A stretch of DNA of 64,000 nucleotides from positions 6,025,501-6,089,500 of the forward strand of contig NC_019684.1 of NCBI RefSeq assembly GCF_000316645.1, written 5' to 3'. This document shows positions 46,827 through 56,798 of the stretch, one piece after another. The translations under genes were made by a program, and so were the position numbers. The stretch comes from Nostoc sp. PCC 7524 (GTDB lineage Bacteria; Cyanobacteriota; Cyanobacteriia; Cyanobacteriales; Nostocaceae). The stretch's first letter is position 1, and each line of letters begins with the position of its first letter. The notes under the pieces were generated by a model. That model was not told the DNA's origin and searched no databases. It worked only from the letters and a program-made list of their open reading frames with translations.

Positions 46827-47888
46827 ATGAATTTGACAGATTTAGGCTGGAGTGACTTTTTTGCTCACAGCTTTCTACCCTATGGCAAACAAGGATTGAG
46901 TATTGCTAGGGTGGCGATCGCCTACAAAAACACCTACATTTTATATAGTGAACAAGGCGAACTCACAGCAGAAGTTACAGGTAAATTCAGACATCGCACC
47001 AATAAACCTGAAGATTTTCCCGCCGTTGGGGATTGGGTTGTCATCCAAACGCGAGAATCAACAGCGCAAGCCACCATCCATGAGATTTTACCCAGAAAAA
47101 GCAAGTTTTCCCGTAAAACAGCTGGTAATAAAACCGCAGAACAAATTGTTGCTACTAATGTAGATACAGTATTTCTAGTCTCAGGGTTAGATGGAGACTT
47201 TAACCCCAGACGCATAGAACGTTATCTGATTCTGGCTTGGGAAAGTGGCGCAAATCCAGTTATTGTGTTGAACAAAGTAGATCTATGTAACTGTTTAGAT
47301 GATTGGCTAGCAGAAGTAGAAACTGTTGCCCTTGGTGTACCAATCATTGTGTTAAGTGCCACCAACGGGCAAGGGTTAAAAGCTTTACAGCCTTATCTGC
47401 AACCAGGACAAACCGTGGCTTTGTTGGGTTCTTCTGGTGTAGGGAAATCTACTATAACTAACCAACTCAAGGGAGAAACAGTACAAGCTGTGCAACCAGT
47501 CAGGCGGAGTGATGACCGAGGTAAACACACAACTACCCATCGGGAATTAATTTTACTACCGAATGGGGGCTTAATTATTGATACCCCTGGTATGCGGGAA
47601 ATTCAGATGTGGGGGAGTGAGGAAAGTTTGCAAGGAACTTTTGCAGACATTGAGGCTTTAGCTGAACAATGTCGCTTTCGGGATTGTCAGCATCAGCATG
47701 AGCCGGGTTGTGCTGTGCAGCAAGCGTTGTTAGATGGGAGGCTAAATGAATCTAGACTGCTGAGTTATCAGAAGTTGCAAAAGGAATTCAGTTACCTGGT
47801 TCGCAAACAAGACAAACAAGCTCAATTAGTTGAGAAGGAACGTTGGAAAAAGATTCATAAAGCGATGCGACATCATCACAAGGGATGA
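46827..47888 (+). CDS. rsgA: Ribosome small-subunit GTPase A
   Basis: 353 residues. Circularly permuted GTPase that helps 30S maturation. OB-fold N-terminus ([20 protein letters not shown]), G4 [11 protein letters not shown]5 [13 protein letters not shown]1 [16 protein letters not shown] (about residues 200-213), switch [12 protein letters not shown]3 [14 protein letters not shown], and a C-terminal zinc finger [16 protein letters not shown]. All elements are in the expected order; ends with a basic tail [13 protein letters not shown] 46827 follows TGAGGAAAT. Confidence 0.97.
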   Translation: MNLTDLGWSDFFAHSFLPYGKQGLSIARVAIAYKNTYILYSEQGELTAEVTGKFRHRTNKPEDFPAVGDWVVIQTRESTAQATIHEILPRKSKFSRKTAGNKTAEQIVATNVDTVFLVSGLDGDFNPRRIERYLILAWESGANPVIVLNKVDLCNCLDDWLAEVETVALGVPIIVLSATNGQGLKALQPYLQPGQTVALLGSSGVGKSTITNQLKGETVQAVQPVRRSDDRGKHTTTHRELILLPNGGLIIDTPGMREIQMWGSEESLQGTFADIEALAEQCRFRDCQHQHEPGCAVQQALLDGRLNESRLLSYQKLQKEFSYLVRKQDKQAQLVEKERWKKIHKAMRHHHKG

Positions 47889-47891
47889 TTA

Positions 47892-47942
47892 ATAATGAGT
47901 AATGAGTAATGAGTAAAAAATTTACTTATTACTCATTACTTT
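47892..47942. terminator. Bidirectional hairpin built from TAATGAG repeats
   Basis: TAATGAGTAATGAGTAAA (about 47898-47916) is followed by TTTACTTATTACTCATTA (47920-47938), giving a long AT-rich stem with A/T runs on both sides, between convergent genes rsgA and the oxidoreductase. Confidence 0.65.
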
Positions 47943-48002
47943 TCAATTATTTGCTGTACTTCATAAAAATCGAATCTGCTGTAGTTATTCGCCTCTAGCC
48001 TC

Positions 48003-49526
48003 CTACGGCAACCAAAAATTAGGCAATATAGATTTACCTAAATTACGCACTGTTTGATTAATCGTTCTGGCTACTTGTATATGTGGTTCATCTTCCTCAA
48101 TCGGTAAAATATTAGCATTTGCACCATTTCCCAAATGAGAAATTACTAAATTCGCTGCTTCCAAACCTGTAACATAGGCTTTTTCCTGTGACCAAGAACC
48201 GTGACGGTTAACAATCCAATCACCACTCATAAATACATTGCTAAAACTGGTCTTAGCTGGCAACATATGACGATAGCTACCAGGGGCAAAGTGAGTTACT
48301 GCTTGGGGTAAGCGAATCACACTACTATCTATTACTTTCGCTTCCCGAAATCCTGACACGCAAGTAGTTAAATATCCTTGCACTTTAGCCACAATTTCCT
48401 CATCACTCCAATTTAAAAACTGATTAGCGTGATAAAAATCAGCTTCAATAACTGTGCCTTCTTCGTGTTGATATTCATCATGTAAAGCATTTAGATCAAA
48501 GAATGTCCACCCTGTGGTGTCATCAAAACCAAAACAAGCATTAGAAGGACGGGGGATATCAATTTTACGGTCAAACCACAGCCGTGTTGCTAATACATCA
48601 ATTGCCCCTAAATTATGCAAATTACGAAATTCTGCATGGCTTTGTAAGCTAGGGCTACTGGAGACAATTTTCTTCATGCCAGTGACACCAACCGCAAAAA
48701 TTACAGCATCAGCATCAAACACTTCATCACCACAAACTACGCCAGTAGCTTGATTATTACTATCAATTATTAAGTCAGTAACGCGGTGTTTTGGTAACAC
48801 CTTTGCACCTGCTTTTTCTATGCGTTCCACCCACGGACGGAATATTTTTTCACCAACAGTTCCCCGACACCAAACAACATCAAAATCGGCTTGGTGAGCC
48901 AAAATAAAAAAGTACAGCATTCCCAATGTTGCGGCGGCTGAACATTGTTCACCGGGGGCAAATAAACCCACCAATAACATTGGTTCAAATGCTTCTTTAT
49001 ACAGTCGGGCTGACACGCCAAAATCTTTGAATAGTTCCCGCGCTGTTACAAAGTCATACCGCCGCCAAGCTGCATCAGAATTATCAAAGTCAACAACGGC
49101 GTAAAGTAAAGGTAAGGCACTGAGACGGTCAATTAATGGTAGACGTTGAAATTGAGTATAAACAAAAGTGCCAAGAGGCGTAGGTAGTCTGGGTAAATCT
49201 TGAAAAATTGGTGATTCTACTTCCAAACCAGCCGGAGAATATTGAGCGGAACGAGTCCAGGTAGTGAAGGGATTGATTTCTAGTTCGTTGATGAGGGAGA
49301 AAATATTTCTGTAGGGATACCAAAAGCCGTGAATTCCTGCTTCTACAGATTTACCTGCGGTTGTTTGCCAACCTGCTACCAATCCACCAGGATAGGGGCC
49401 TGCTTCCAGAAGCGTCACATCATAACCTTGTTTTGCTAAATGGTAGGTTGCGCCTAAACCAGCCCAACCAGCACCCACAACTACTACTCGTTTTGATTGT
49501 GCTTCTTCTGTCATGTTGCTCTCCAA
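48003..49526 (-). CDS. FAD-dependent desaturase/amine-oxidase-family protein (CrtQ/ZDS-like)
   Basis: 507 residues. N-terminal dinucleotide-binding motif VVVVGAGWAGLGATYHLAKQ with LLEAGPYPGGLVAGW (the ExxxxxGG pattern), FMSGDWIVNRHGSWSQEKAY at the C-terminal FAD site. Of the family that includes phytoene and zeta-carotene desaturases; the carotenoid substrate is inferred, and it could act on another lipid. The intergenic region upstream of its start carries a BlaI/CopY-type palindrome shared with the divergent tmRNA-like gene. Confidence 0.8.
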   Translation of the reverse strand: MESNMTEEAQSKRVVVVGAGWAGLGATYHLAKQGYDVTLLEAGPYPGGLVAGWQTTAGKSVEAGIHGFWYPYRNIFSLINELEINPFTTWTRSAQYSPAGLEVESPIFQDLPRLPTPLGTFVYTQFQRLPLIDRLSALPLLYAVVDFDNSDAAWRRYDFVTARELFKDFGVSARLYKEAFEPMLLVGLFAPGEQCSAAATLGMLYFFILAHQADFDVVWCRGTVGEKIFRPWVERIEKAGAKVLPKHRVTDLIIDSNNQATGVVCGDEVFDADAVIFAVGVTGMKKIVSSSPSLQSHAEFRNLHNLGAIDVLATRLWFDRKIDIPRPSNACFGFDDTTGWTFFDLNALHDEYQHEEGTVIEADFYHANQFLNWSDEEIVAKVQGYLTTCVSGFREAKVIDSSVIRLPQAVTHFAPGSYRHMLPAKTSFSNVFMSGDWIVNRHGSWSQEKAYVTGLEAANLVISHLGNGANANILPIEEDEPHIQVARTINQTVRNLGKSILPNFWLP

Positions 49527-49616
49527 TGATTGCAGCCCATCAACTAATGTATCTGAAGTTGCGATTTACCGCAGGAAGTTTATAGTGCCGTTTTTCAGAA
49601 TTTAGTTTTGAGCCTC

Positions 49617-49645
49617 TTGACATTATGTAGAATACATACTACAAA
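49617..49645 (+). promoter_or_regulatory. Sigma-70-type promoter before the tmRNA-like RNA
   Basis: TTGACA (49617-49622), 17-base spacer, TACAAA (49640-49645). The -35 box is the full consensus and the spacing is ideal. Reads towards the RNA at 49727, leaving about a 75-base leader to be processed. Confidence 0.6.
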
Positions 49646-49653
49646 TGTAGTAT
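49624..49653. promoter_or_regulatory. Two adjacent palindromes, one BlaI/CopY-type, over the promoter
   Basis: TATGTA-GAA-TACATA (49624-49638) and ATACTACA-AA-TGTAGTAT (49636-49653, 8 bp perfect arms). The second contains TACANNTGTA, the known core of BlaI/MecI/CopY-family operators, and covers the -10 box. It would block transcription when bound. Confidence 0.55.
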
Positions 49654-49714
49654 AGCAAAACCGCCTACTCAACAGGCAAAAATAAATCCTCTTAGAAGCT
49701 TGGAAACTGTATAA

Positions 49715-50062
<348 letters not shown>

Positions 50063-50072
50063 CCTCATGGGA

Positions 50073-50201
50073 GGCGTAGCCAATTTACTTGCGTAGGTAG
50101 GTTACAGGTTACAGGTTACAGGGAAGAAAGATTATCAGTTGTCATTAATTTTTATGCGCTAGCGCAGGCTACGCCAACAAAAATCAAATACGAGTCCTAT
50201 A
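50073..50201. repeat. GGCGTAGCC...GGCTACGCC inverted-end element
   Basis: GGCGTAGCC (50073-50081) and GGCTACGCC (50167-50175) flank a GGTTACA tandem array (50098-50120) and variable DNA; the right flank AACAAAAATCAAATACGAG is shared with the copy at 31266-31426. Confidence 0.75.
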
Positions 50202-50299
50202 TCAGTTTTAAATCAATCAATTGGAGGTGAGTTCAATGATGTCCACTAACGCATTTTTAATGACAACTCAATCAATGACAATATATTTAAATAACGTGA

Positions 50300-51025
<726 letters not shown>

Positions 51026-51072
51026 AATTTTCACTTCGTACCCTAACCGAAAAAGCTTACGAGTCGTGATGC

Positions 51073-51109
51073 TTGACACTCCCCCGTTTATAAAACGGGG
51101 GAGTGTCAA
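51073..51109. repeat. Perfect 17-bp-stem hairpin
   Basis: TTGACACTCCCCCGTTT (51073-51089) pairs exactly with AAACGGGGGAGTGTCAA (51093-51109) with a 3-base loop. It lies 48 bases after the 240-residue gene. There is no T-run. Similar hairpins are often seen at ends of IS200/IS605-type elements in cyanobacteria. Confidence 0.8.
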
Positions 51110-51170
51110 TGGTGGATAAATCTGGATCAATGGATAATGCGATCGCTTTTCCCTCTCTCTGCATCTCTGC

Positions 51171-51452
51171 GTGAGCTGTTCATCATATTTTTCCACTGCA
51201 CAAAGGCGACTGCAAAAAGCATTACAGATGGGCGGCGGAGAATTACAGCAATTCCATGATCGCGGTGATTATTGGACAGTAGATTGGACAACGACTGATG
51301 GTGTGCGCCACAGTAGCGCGATCGCTAAATCTGAATTGACTGTAATTAGTTCTGGTATTTGCTTGAGTGGGCGCGATCGCGATTTTGATCTAACAATTCG
51401 CAATTCGCTGCTTGTCGCAATTGAAAATGCGAATTGTGAATTAATTGATTAA
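51171..51452 (+). CDS. Small conserved-looking hypothetical protein, start uncertain
   Basis: 93 residues from GTG 51171, the only start codon after the upstream stop at 51135. There is no ribosome-binding site and the first 30 bases sit in repeat-like TCTCTGCATCTCTGCGTG DNA, so the 5' end may have been altered. The body looks like a real protein: QRRLQKALQMGGGELQQFHD, GDYWTVDWTTTDGVRHSSAI, SELTVISSGICLSGRDRDFD. Family not recognised. Same strand as the two preceding unknown genes. Confidence 0.6.
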   Translation: MSCSSYFSTAQRRLQKALQMGGGELQQFHDRGDYWTVDWTTTDGVRHSSAIAKSELTVISSGICLSGRDRDFDLTIRNSLLVAIENANCELID

Positions 51453-51849
51453 TTGCCTAACCTTGGAGTCAAAGCCCCCACCATACCGTAGGTTGGTGGT
51501 CTTCCCTACGGGACGCTACGCGAACAATTAGTGGTGGGTGCAAGCCCCCATAACCAGTCTTAATTGCGAATTGCGATCTTCGGAGCGGGACGTTAGTCCA
51601 TTGGTAATTGCGAATTGGAAATGACGCGCTTACATCCCCACCCACAAGGGGATGGGGTTTTACGCGCGATCAATAAAGATGCTGCTTCGTCGCCGTCCGA
51701 CTTATATCCCCACCTCACATTCGTATAGGTGGGGACTTACACCGATTCTGTTAAACTGAAACAAAGACAGTTCCCCGCACATCTCAGGGTGAATTTATGT
51801 TTTATTGCGTGTCTTAGTAAAAAACTTATCTCATCTATAAATTATAACG
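51453..51849. other. Repeat-rich gap resembling IS200/IS605 element ends
   Basis: About 400 bases with repeats of CCCTACGGGACGCTACGCG type and two hairpins: ATCCCC/GGGGAT inside CGCG ends (51646-51680), and TATCCCCACCT/AGGTGGGGA (51703-51735). No transposase is left. Possibly a non-autonomous remnant. Confidence 0.55.
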
Positions 51850-52818
51850 GTGGAACTAACAGTGACTAGCATTGATCATGACATTTTCTCTTTGGCAGGA
51901 GATGTAGCGATTCCCCAGGCTCCTCCTGAGTTTAAATCTGGTTTTATTGGGATTATCGGCCGTCCCAATGTCGGTAAATCTACGTTGATGAATCAATTAG
52001 TAGGTCAAAAGATTGCTATCACATCACCAGTAGCACAAACTACACGCAATCGTTTAAGAGGAATTGTCACGACTCCAGAGGCTCAATTCATCTTTGTGGA
52101 TACACCAGGAATACACAAACCCCATCATCAATTAGGTGAGATCCTGGTGCAAAATGCCAAAATAGCAATTGATTCAGTGGATGTAGTGCTGTTTGTCGTG
52201 GATGGAACAGTAGCTTGTGGAGCAGGCGATCGCTTCATTGCCGACTTACTCACTGATAGCCACACACCAGTAATTTTAGGTGTGAATAAAGTTGACCAAC
52301 AACCCACAGATTACCAAAGCATTGATGATAGTTATCAACAGTTAGCAGAGACTTATCAATGGCCGATAGTCAAATTCTCCGCCAAGACTGGTACAGGATT
52401 GCCCCAACTCCAAGCATTATTGGTTGAACATCTAGATCATGGTCCTTTCTACTATCCGCCCGACTTGATCACAGACCAGCCCGAACGGTTTATTATGGGT
52501 GAATTGATTCGGGAGCAAATTTTATTGCTCACCCGTGAAGAAGTTCCCCATTCTGTGGCGATCGCTATTGATAAAGTGGAAGAAACACCCAGTATTACCC
52601 GTGTACTAGCAACTATCCATGTTGAGCGCGATTCCCAAAAAGGAATTCTCATCGGTAAAGGTGGTTCAATGCTCAAAGCCGTTGGGAGCGCCGCACGGGA
52701 GCAAATTCAAAAGTTGATTTCTGGCAAAGTCTATCTAGAATTATTCGTCAAAGTGCAACCCAAATGGCGACACTCTCGCCTCAGATTAGCAGAGTTGGGC
52801 TATCGGGTGGAGGAATAA
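51850..52818 (+). CDS. era: GTPase Era
   Basis: 322 residues from GTG 51850 (GTG 51862 is an alternative). Binds 16S rRNA and acts in 30S maturation. G1 GRPNVGKS at 37-44, G2 TTRNRLRGIV, G3 FVDTPGIHKP, G4 GVNKVDQ, G5 KFSAKTG, then the KH domain (ERDSQKGILIGKGGSMLKAV) and ending WRHSRLRLAELGY. The N-terminus has about 30 extra residues relative to E. coli Era, as in other cyanobacteria. The response regulator starts 6 bases after its stop, so the pair forms an operon. Confidence 0.96.
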   Translation: MELTVTSIDHDIFSLAGDVAIPQAPPEFKSGFIGIIGRPNVGKSTLMNQLVGQKIAITSPVAQTTRNRLRGIVTTPEAQFIFVDTPGIHKPHHQLGEILVQNAKIAIDSVDVVLFVVDGTVACGAGDRFIADLLTDSHTPVILGVNKVDQQPTDYQSIDDSYQQLAETYQWPIVKFSAKTGTGLPQLQALLVEHLDHGPFYYPPDLITDQPERFIMGELIREQILLLTREEVPHSVAIAIDKVEETPSITRVLATIHVERDSQKGILIGKGGSMLKAVGSAAREQIQKLISGKVYLELFVKVQPKWRHSRLRLAELGYRVEE

Positions 52819-52823
52819 ATAAA

Positions 52824-53501
52824 ATGTCTTTGAATGCTGGCTATCCCTTAAATCTGCCAAATGGTGTTTCCCGGTTGCGGGTGTTGATTGTAGAAGACGA
52901 TCCTATGATGCAATTAGGGTTGGAACAATCATTAATGGCTCACCCGCAGTTAGAAATTGTGGGACAAGCAGAAGATGGTTATTTGGGTGTGCAAGCAGCA
53001 CTGAAACTGAAACCGGATTTGGTTGTCATGGATATTGGCTTACCAAGGCTAGATGGGATTGCAGCGACACAGCAAATCAAAACTGCATTACCAGAAACTC
53101 ATGTGGTGATGCTGACATCGCATCAAACGGAAACAGAAATTATTGCGGCACTGTCTAGCGGTGCAGACGCATATTGTATCAAAGGCGCGAGTGTAGAGCG
53201 ATTATTAAGTGCGATCGCCGCCGCAGTTGATGGCGCAACCTATCTTGATCCTCAAATTGCCCGGCGAGTTGTTGATCATCTTAAACCCCCCATGCCTACG
53301 GGAAATACTGCTAACCTGTCAGGACGTGAATTAGAAGTATTGAAACTTATGGTTGAAGGTTTAAGCAACCCAGAGATAGCAGAAAAACTCTATCTCAGTC
53401 CCAACACTGTCAAAACTCACGTCCGGGGGATTATGAATAAGTTAGCAGTTGACGATCGCGTACAAGCCGCAGTTGTAGCCCTGCGTTCCGGCTTAGTTTG
53501 A
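52824..53501 (+). CDS. NarL/LuxR-family response regulator
   Basis: 225 residues from ATG 52824 (the frame extends upstream into era but starts here). Receiver domain: RVLIVEDDPMM (acidic pocket), VVMDIGLPR (phospho-Asp), VVMLTSH and the conserved Lys (YCIKGAS). DNA-binding HTH: LSGRELEVLKLMVEGLSNPE, LYLSPNTVKTHVRGIMNKLA. A complete transcription factor; partner kinase unknown. Co-transcribed with era, an unusual pairing but probably a shared promoter only. Confidence 0.92.
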   Translation: MSLNAGYPLNLPNGVSRLRVLIVEDDPMMQLGLEQSLMAHPQLEIVGQAEDGYLGVQAALKLKPDLVVMDIGLPRLDGIAATQQIKTALPETHVVMLTSHQTETEIIAALSSGADAYCIKGASVERLLSAIAAAVDGATYLDPQIARRVVDHLKPPMPTGNTANLSGRELEVLKLMVEGLSNPEIAEKLYLSPNTVKTHVRGIMNKLAVDDRVQAAVVALRSGLV

Positions 53502-53714
53502 TTAGAATACATTGGGACGAATTAGATAAATTCTTTCTCTAATGCGTCGCAATTCTTCTTCTACTTGCAAAGCCGTTTTACGTCTTTCCACCAGATTGGT
53601 TTCTAGCTCAACTTCAGATGATTTATGGTTAACTTCTACAGACGATCTTTTGTGAGATTCTGCCTGAATTGCAACCCTGTTTAGAGGTTTACTCAAGAGT
53701 TTCAAATTCAACAT
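53502..53714 (-). CDS. Small hypothetical protein, 70 residues
   Basis: Convergent with the response regulator, the stop codons abutting (53501/53502). Helical and charged: VEVNHKSSEVELETNLVERR, KTALQVEEELRRIRERIYLI. The C-terminal half looks conserved; ATG at 53714. No family recognised; moderate support. Confidence 0.5.
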   Translation of the reverse strand: MLNLKLLSKPLNRVAIQAESHKRSSVEVNHKSSEVELETNLVERRKTALQVEEELRRIRERIYLIRPNVF

Positions 53715-53816
53715 AGCTAATTCTTCCTGGAATTTAGCAACCTCAATTAGAATACGAGATACTTCAGGAAGTAAGCTTCACCCAACGGTTTCACCCAATC
53801 GGGTGAATGTTAATCT

Positions 53817-54596
53817 TTAAACTTTATTCGCAACTATACGAATTCGTCGGTAATCTGCCGTCCAAGTTCCCTGGTGATAAAGTTGCGGTTGTAGGCAAAT
53901 TTCCACTTCACGAATTACTTTCAATCTTTGTTCAGAAGATAGCTCTACAAAGAAATTACTAGCAAACATTTGTATCCAGTTTGCTAAACCTGCTTCTTGT
54001 TCTCCTAAAGGAGTAGGACGATTAAATAAGCTGGCATAAATCACATCAAAGCCTTGTGCCTCCAAGATAGTAACGTATTCACCAATACTGGGAAAATACC
54101 AAGGATTCAGTTTTTCTGGCTGAGAAATACCATTAGTTACTAAAGCACTATACAAAGCGGTAATAATTGCTTTGAGATTACCCTTACCACCAAATTCCGC
54201 CACAAATCGCCCCCCTGCTTTGAGTGCTTGATATATGCAGCTTACTGCTGTTTCTGGTTGCTGAATCCAATGTAGAGTTGCATTAGAAAATACTGCATCT
54301 ACAGGCTTTTCTACTAAAAAATTGCGGGCATCAGCCACATCAAAACGCAAATATGGATAGTTTTTTTTGGCTTTTTCAATCATCGTCACAGCACTATCAA
54401 TTCCTATCACTTGCGCCCCAGTCTGGGCAATTTTTTCTGTTAGCTGTCCAGTTCCACAACCTAAATCTAAAATTATTTCTCCAGATTTGGGATTGAGTAA
54501 TTGCAATAAGTCTTCGCCATATTGCCACACAAAATTATGTTGATTTTCATACAAGGCTGTATCCCAAAAATTTTTGGTCGTTACAAGATTATTCAT
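53817..54596 (-). CDS. Class I SAM-dependent methyltransferase
   Basis: 259 residues. Motif I ILDLGCGTGQLTEKI, motif II VIGIDSAVTMIEKAKK, motif III FDVADARNFLVEKPVDAVFS and NATLHWIQQPETAV place it with the trans-aconitate/ubiquinone-biosynthesis-like small-molecule methyltransferases. The substrate is unknown; trans-aconitate methyltransferase is the nearest named relative by motif (LHWIxxP). Single gene; ATG 54596. Confidence 0.85.
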   Translation of the reverse strand: MNNLVTTKNFWDTALYENQHNFVWQYGEDLLQLLNPKSGEIILDLGCGTGQLTEKIAQTGAQVIGIDSAVTMIEKAKKNYPYLRFDVADARNFLVEKPVDAVFSNATLHWIQQPETAVSCIYQALKAGGRFVAEFGGKGNLKAIITALYSALVTNGISQPEKLNPWYFPSIGEYVTILEAQGFDVIYASLFNRPTPLGEQEAGLANWIQMFASNFFVELSSEQRLKVIREVEICLQPQLYHQGTWTADYRRIRIVANKV

Positions 54597-55276
54597 AGTT
54601 CATTACATTTTTGATGATTGCTTAATCATTAGAGTAAAAAAGATTTTTGATCATGTCCAATATATTTTTCTGAGAAACAGCGACGCAGTTGCGTATTTCG
54701 TGCTTTAGACAGGGGATGAAAACCACGATACAGGGTTTACCCTGCCGTGATCAGCATATTCATGAGCCTACCCCAAAAGTTGCGATCGCCATGATTTGGC
54801 GCAAACACGAGACATCCCAGACTATACATAAGTTTTTAGAGATAGTTCGAGAGGTGAAATAGGGGCTGGGGATTGGGGACTGGCGATTAGGAAAGAAAAT
54901 CTCTCACCTATCACCTGTCACCTATCACCTGTCACCTGTCACCTGTCACCTGCTCCCCTGCTTTCTTCTGAATTCTTAACAACCAGGGTTTTTACTAAGT
55001 ATTTATTCCTACTTTTGGGGTGGTTTTGAGTGCAACAATGACCCAAAAAATAAAAAAAATGCTGAAATCCATATAAATTAACGGTTTCATCTATCCACTT
55101 CTGGCTGGAACACCTTAGAATGATTCATTGAAAAGTCGAGTAGATGGGATTTACAGGGATTTTGAGTAGAAATACTCCCCAAAGACGACTTTTGTATTGT
55201 TCAAAACAGAGGTTTCGGTAAAGATGCGACATGGTGCATCTAAAAGAAATCTCAAGTAAACCTTAAGGAGTTCCAA
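54597..55276. other. Long divergent region upstream of HU
   Basis: 680 bases. A CACG...AGGGT/ACCCT...CGTG hairpin (54725-54755), and a TCACCTG array with about eight units (54904-54957). The rest is AT-rich promoter DNA of the HU gene, whose 5' leader ends with CTTAAGGAG. Confidence 0.65.
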
Positions 55277-55561
55277 ATGAACAAGGGTGAATTGGTTGAT
55301 GCCGTAGCTGAAAAGGCTAGCGTGACTAAAAAACAAGCAGATGCGGTTTTAACTGCTGCTTTGGAAACGATCATTGAAGCAGTTTCTTCTGGCGATAAAG
55401 TAACGCTGGTAGGATTTGGCTCATTTGAATCACGGGAACGCAAAGCTCGTGAAGGTCGTAACCCCAAAACTAACGAAAAGATGGAAATTCCTGCTACAAG
55501 GGTTCCTGCTTTCTCTGCTGGTAAGCTCTTTAGAGAAAAAGTTGCGCCCCCAAAAGCATAG
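55277..55561 (+). CDS. HU-type DNA-binding protein (HanA-like)
   Basis: 94 residues. A typical HU/IHF fold: MNKGELVDAVAEKASVTKKQ, VTLVGFGSFESRERKAREGR, NPKTNEKMEIPATRVPAFSA and LFREKV; the beta-arm with RNPxT is complete. It bends and compacts DNA as a nucleoid protein. In Anabaena the equivalent, HanA, is needed for heterocyst differentiation and multiple stress phenotypes; whether this is its ortholog needs a tree. AAGGAG lies about 8 bases before the ATG. The cobD-like gene follows 27 bases downstream. Confidence 0.93.
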   Translation: MNKGELVDAVAEKASVTKKQADAVLTAALETIIEAVSSGDKVTLVGFGSFESRERKAREGRNPKTNEKMEIPATRVPAFSAGKLFREKVAPPKA

Positions 55562-55587
55562 ACTCTGTTGTTAGGAAACTTGATTTG

Positions 55588-56715
55588 ATGCGGCAACCGG
55601 CTCATGGGGGAAATTTAGCTTGGGCAGCAGCATTAGCTGGCTGCCTTCCTGATGCTATTGTGGATTTTTCTGCTAGCATCAGCCCGTTGGGCCCACCTAA
55701 AAGTGCGATCGCTGCCATTCAATCGCAAATTGGTAATCTCAGGCACTATCCAGACCCAGATTACAGTGACCTGAGATTTGCTCTGGGAAACTTCCATCAA
55801 CTGCCGCCTGAGTGGATTCTGCCGGGCAATGGTTCAGCAGAATTACTAACTTTGGCAGGCAGAGAATTAGCAGAATTAGCCGCAACTGTGTTAATCACTC
55901 CAGCTTTTGGCGACTACTACCGCACCCTGGCGGCGTATAACGCTAAAGTTCTGGAGTGTAAGCTTCTTAGTGCTGAGAACCGAGTTCCGTTAGCGGTAGC
56001 GGAGCTTGAGCAGCGTGCTGAGTTACAGTCCTTACTCAGCATTCAGGATTCAGCACTCCTGACTAACTCCGCCCTCTTACTCAACAATCCCCACAACCCA
56101 ACAGGGCAACTATTCACACGAGAGGCAATTTTGCCTTATTTGCAGCAGTTTGCTTTGGTAGTGGTGGATGAAGCATTTATGGATTTTGTCCCTCCCGATG
56201 AGGAACAAAGCCTAATTGACTTGGTGCAGGAGTATGAAAATCTGGTGGTGTTGCGATCGCTCACAAAATTTTACAGTCTTCCTGGACTGAGACTGGGATA
56301 TGCGATCGCGCATCCCGACCGCCTGCGGAAATGGCAGTTATGGCGTGATCCGTGGCCTGTCAATACCCTGGCAGCTGCTGCGGCTGTAGCTGCCCTCCAG
56401 GATATAGAGTTTCAACAGCAAACTTGGCACTGGCTACCCCCTGCACGCCAACAACTGTTTCAAGCTTTAGCCTCCATTCCCGGATTACAACCCCAACTGA
56501 GTGCAGCTAACTTTTTACTTGTGGAAACACAACAATCGAGTTTGCAGTTACAACAACAACTACTCCAAAATCACCAGATTTTAATTCGTGATTGTCTCAG
56601 TTTTAAAGAACTAGGCGATCGCTTTTTCCGATTAGCTGTACGCTCTGACTCTGATAATCAACGTTTAGTAACAGCGTTAAACTTAGTGCTGGGGAGTAGG
56701 GACAATGACTTGTAG
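55588..56715 (+). CDS. CobD-like threonine-phosphate decarboxylase / aminotransferase
   Basis: 375 residues from ATG 55588 (TTG 55585 just before). PLP fold type I of the HisC/CobD group: HGGNLAWAAALAGC, PLGPPKSAIAAI, NPHNPTGQLF, VVVDEAFMDF, SLTKFYSLPGLRLGYA with the PLP lysine near residue 226. The HGGN start points to CobD (making aminopropanol phosphate for cobalamin) rather than HisC. Residues about 128-170 are an insertion that comes from repeat DNA (see findings) and was kept in frame. May be co-transcribed with HU. Confidence 0.85.
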   Translation: MRQPAHGGNLAWAAALAGCLPDAIVDFSASISPLGPPKSAIAAIQSQIGNLRHYPDPDYSDLRFALGNFHQLPPEWILPGNGSAELLTLAGRELAELAATVLITPAFGDYYRTLAAYNAKVLECKLLSAENRVPLAVAELEQRAELQSLLSIQDSALLTNSALLLNNPHNPTGQLFTREAILPYLQQFALVVVDEAFMDFVPPDEEQSLIDLVQEYENLVVLRSLTKFYSLPGLRLGYAIAHPDRLRKWQLWRDPWPVNTLAAAAAVAALQDIEFQQQTWHWLPPARQQLFQALASIPGLQPQLSAANFLLVETQQSSLQLQQQLLQNHQILIRDCLSFKELGDRFFRLAVRSDSDNQRLVTALNLVLGSRDNDL

Positions 56716-56740
56716 AGACGTTGCTTGCAACGTCTCTACA
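56711..56740. repeat. Perfect GTAGAGACGTTGC hairpin
   Basis: TGTAGAGACGTTGC (56711-56724) pairs exactly with GCAACGTCTCTACA (56727-56740), 2-base loop, at the stop codon of the CobD-like gene. Related forms: ATGACGTTGC-AT-GGCAACGTCAT near 58269 and GTAGAGACGG near 61612. Confidence 0.85.
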
Positions 56741-56798
56741 GACTGTTTACTAATGACTAATGCCCAATACCCGATGCCGACTATTGCCTACTAAACTC

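Noticed and set aside
55130..55160. NtcA-type site (GTA-N8-TAC) near the HU promoter
   Set aside because: GTAGATGGGATTTAC has a 9-base, not 8-base, spacer; not enough to call.
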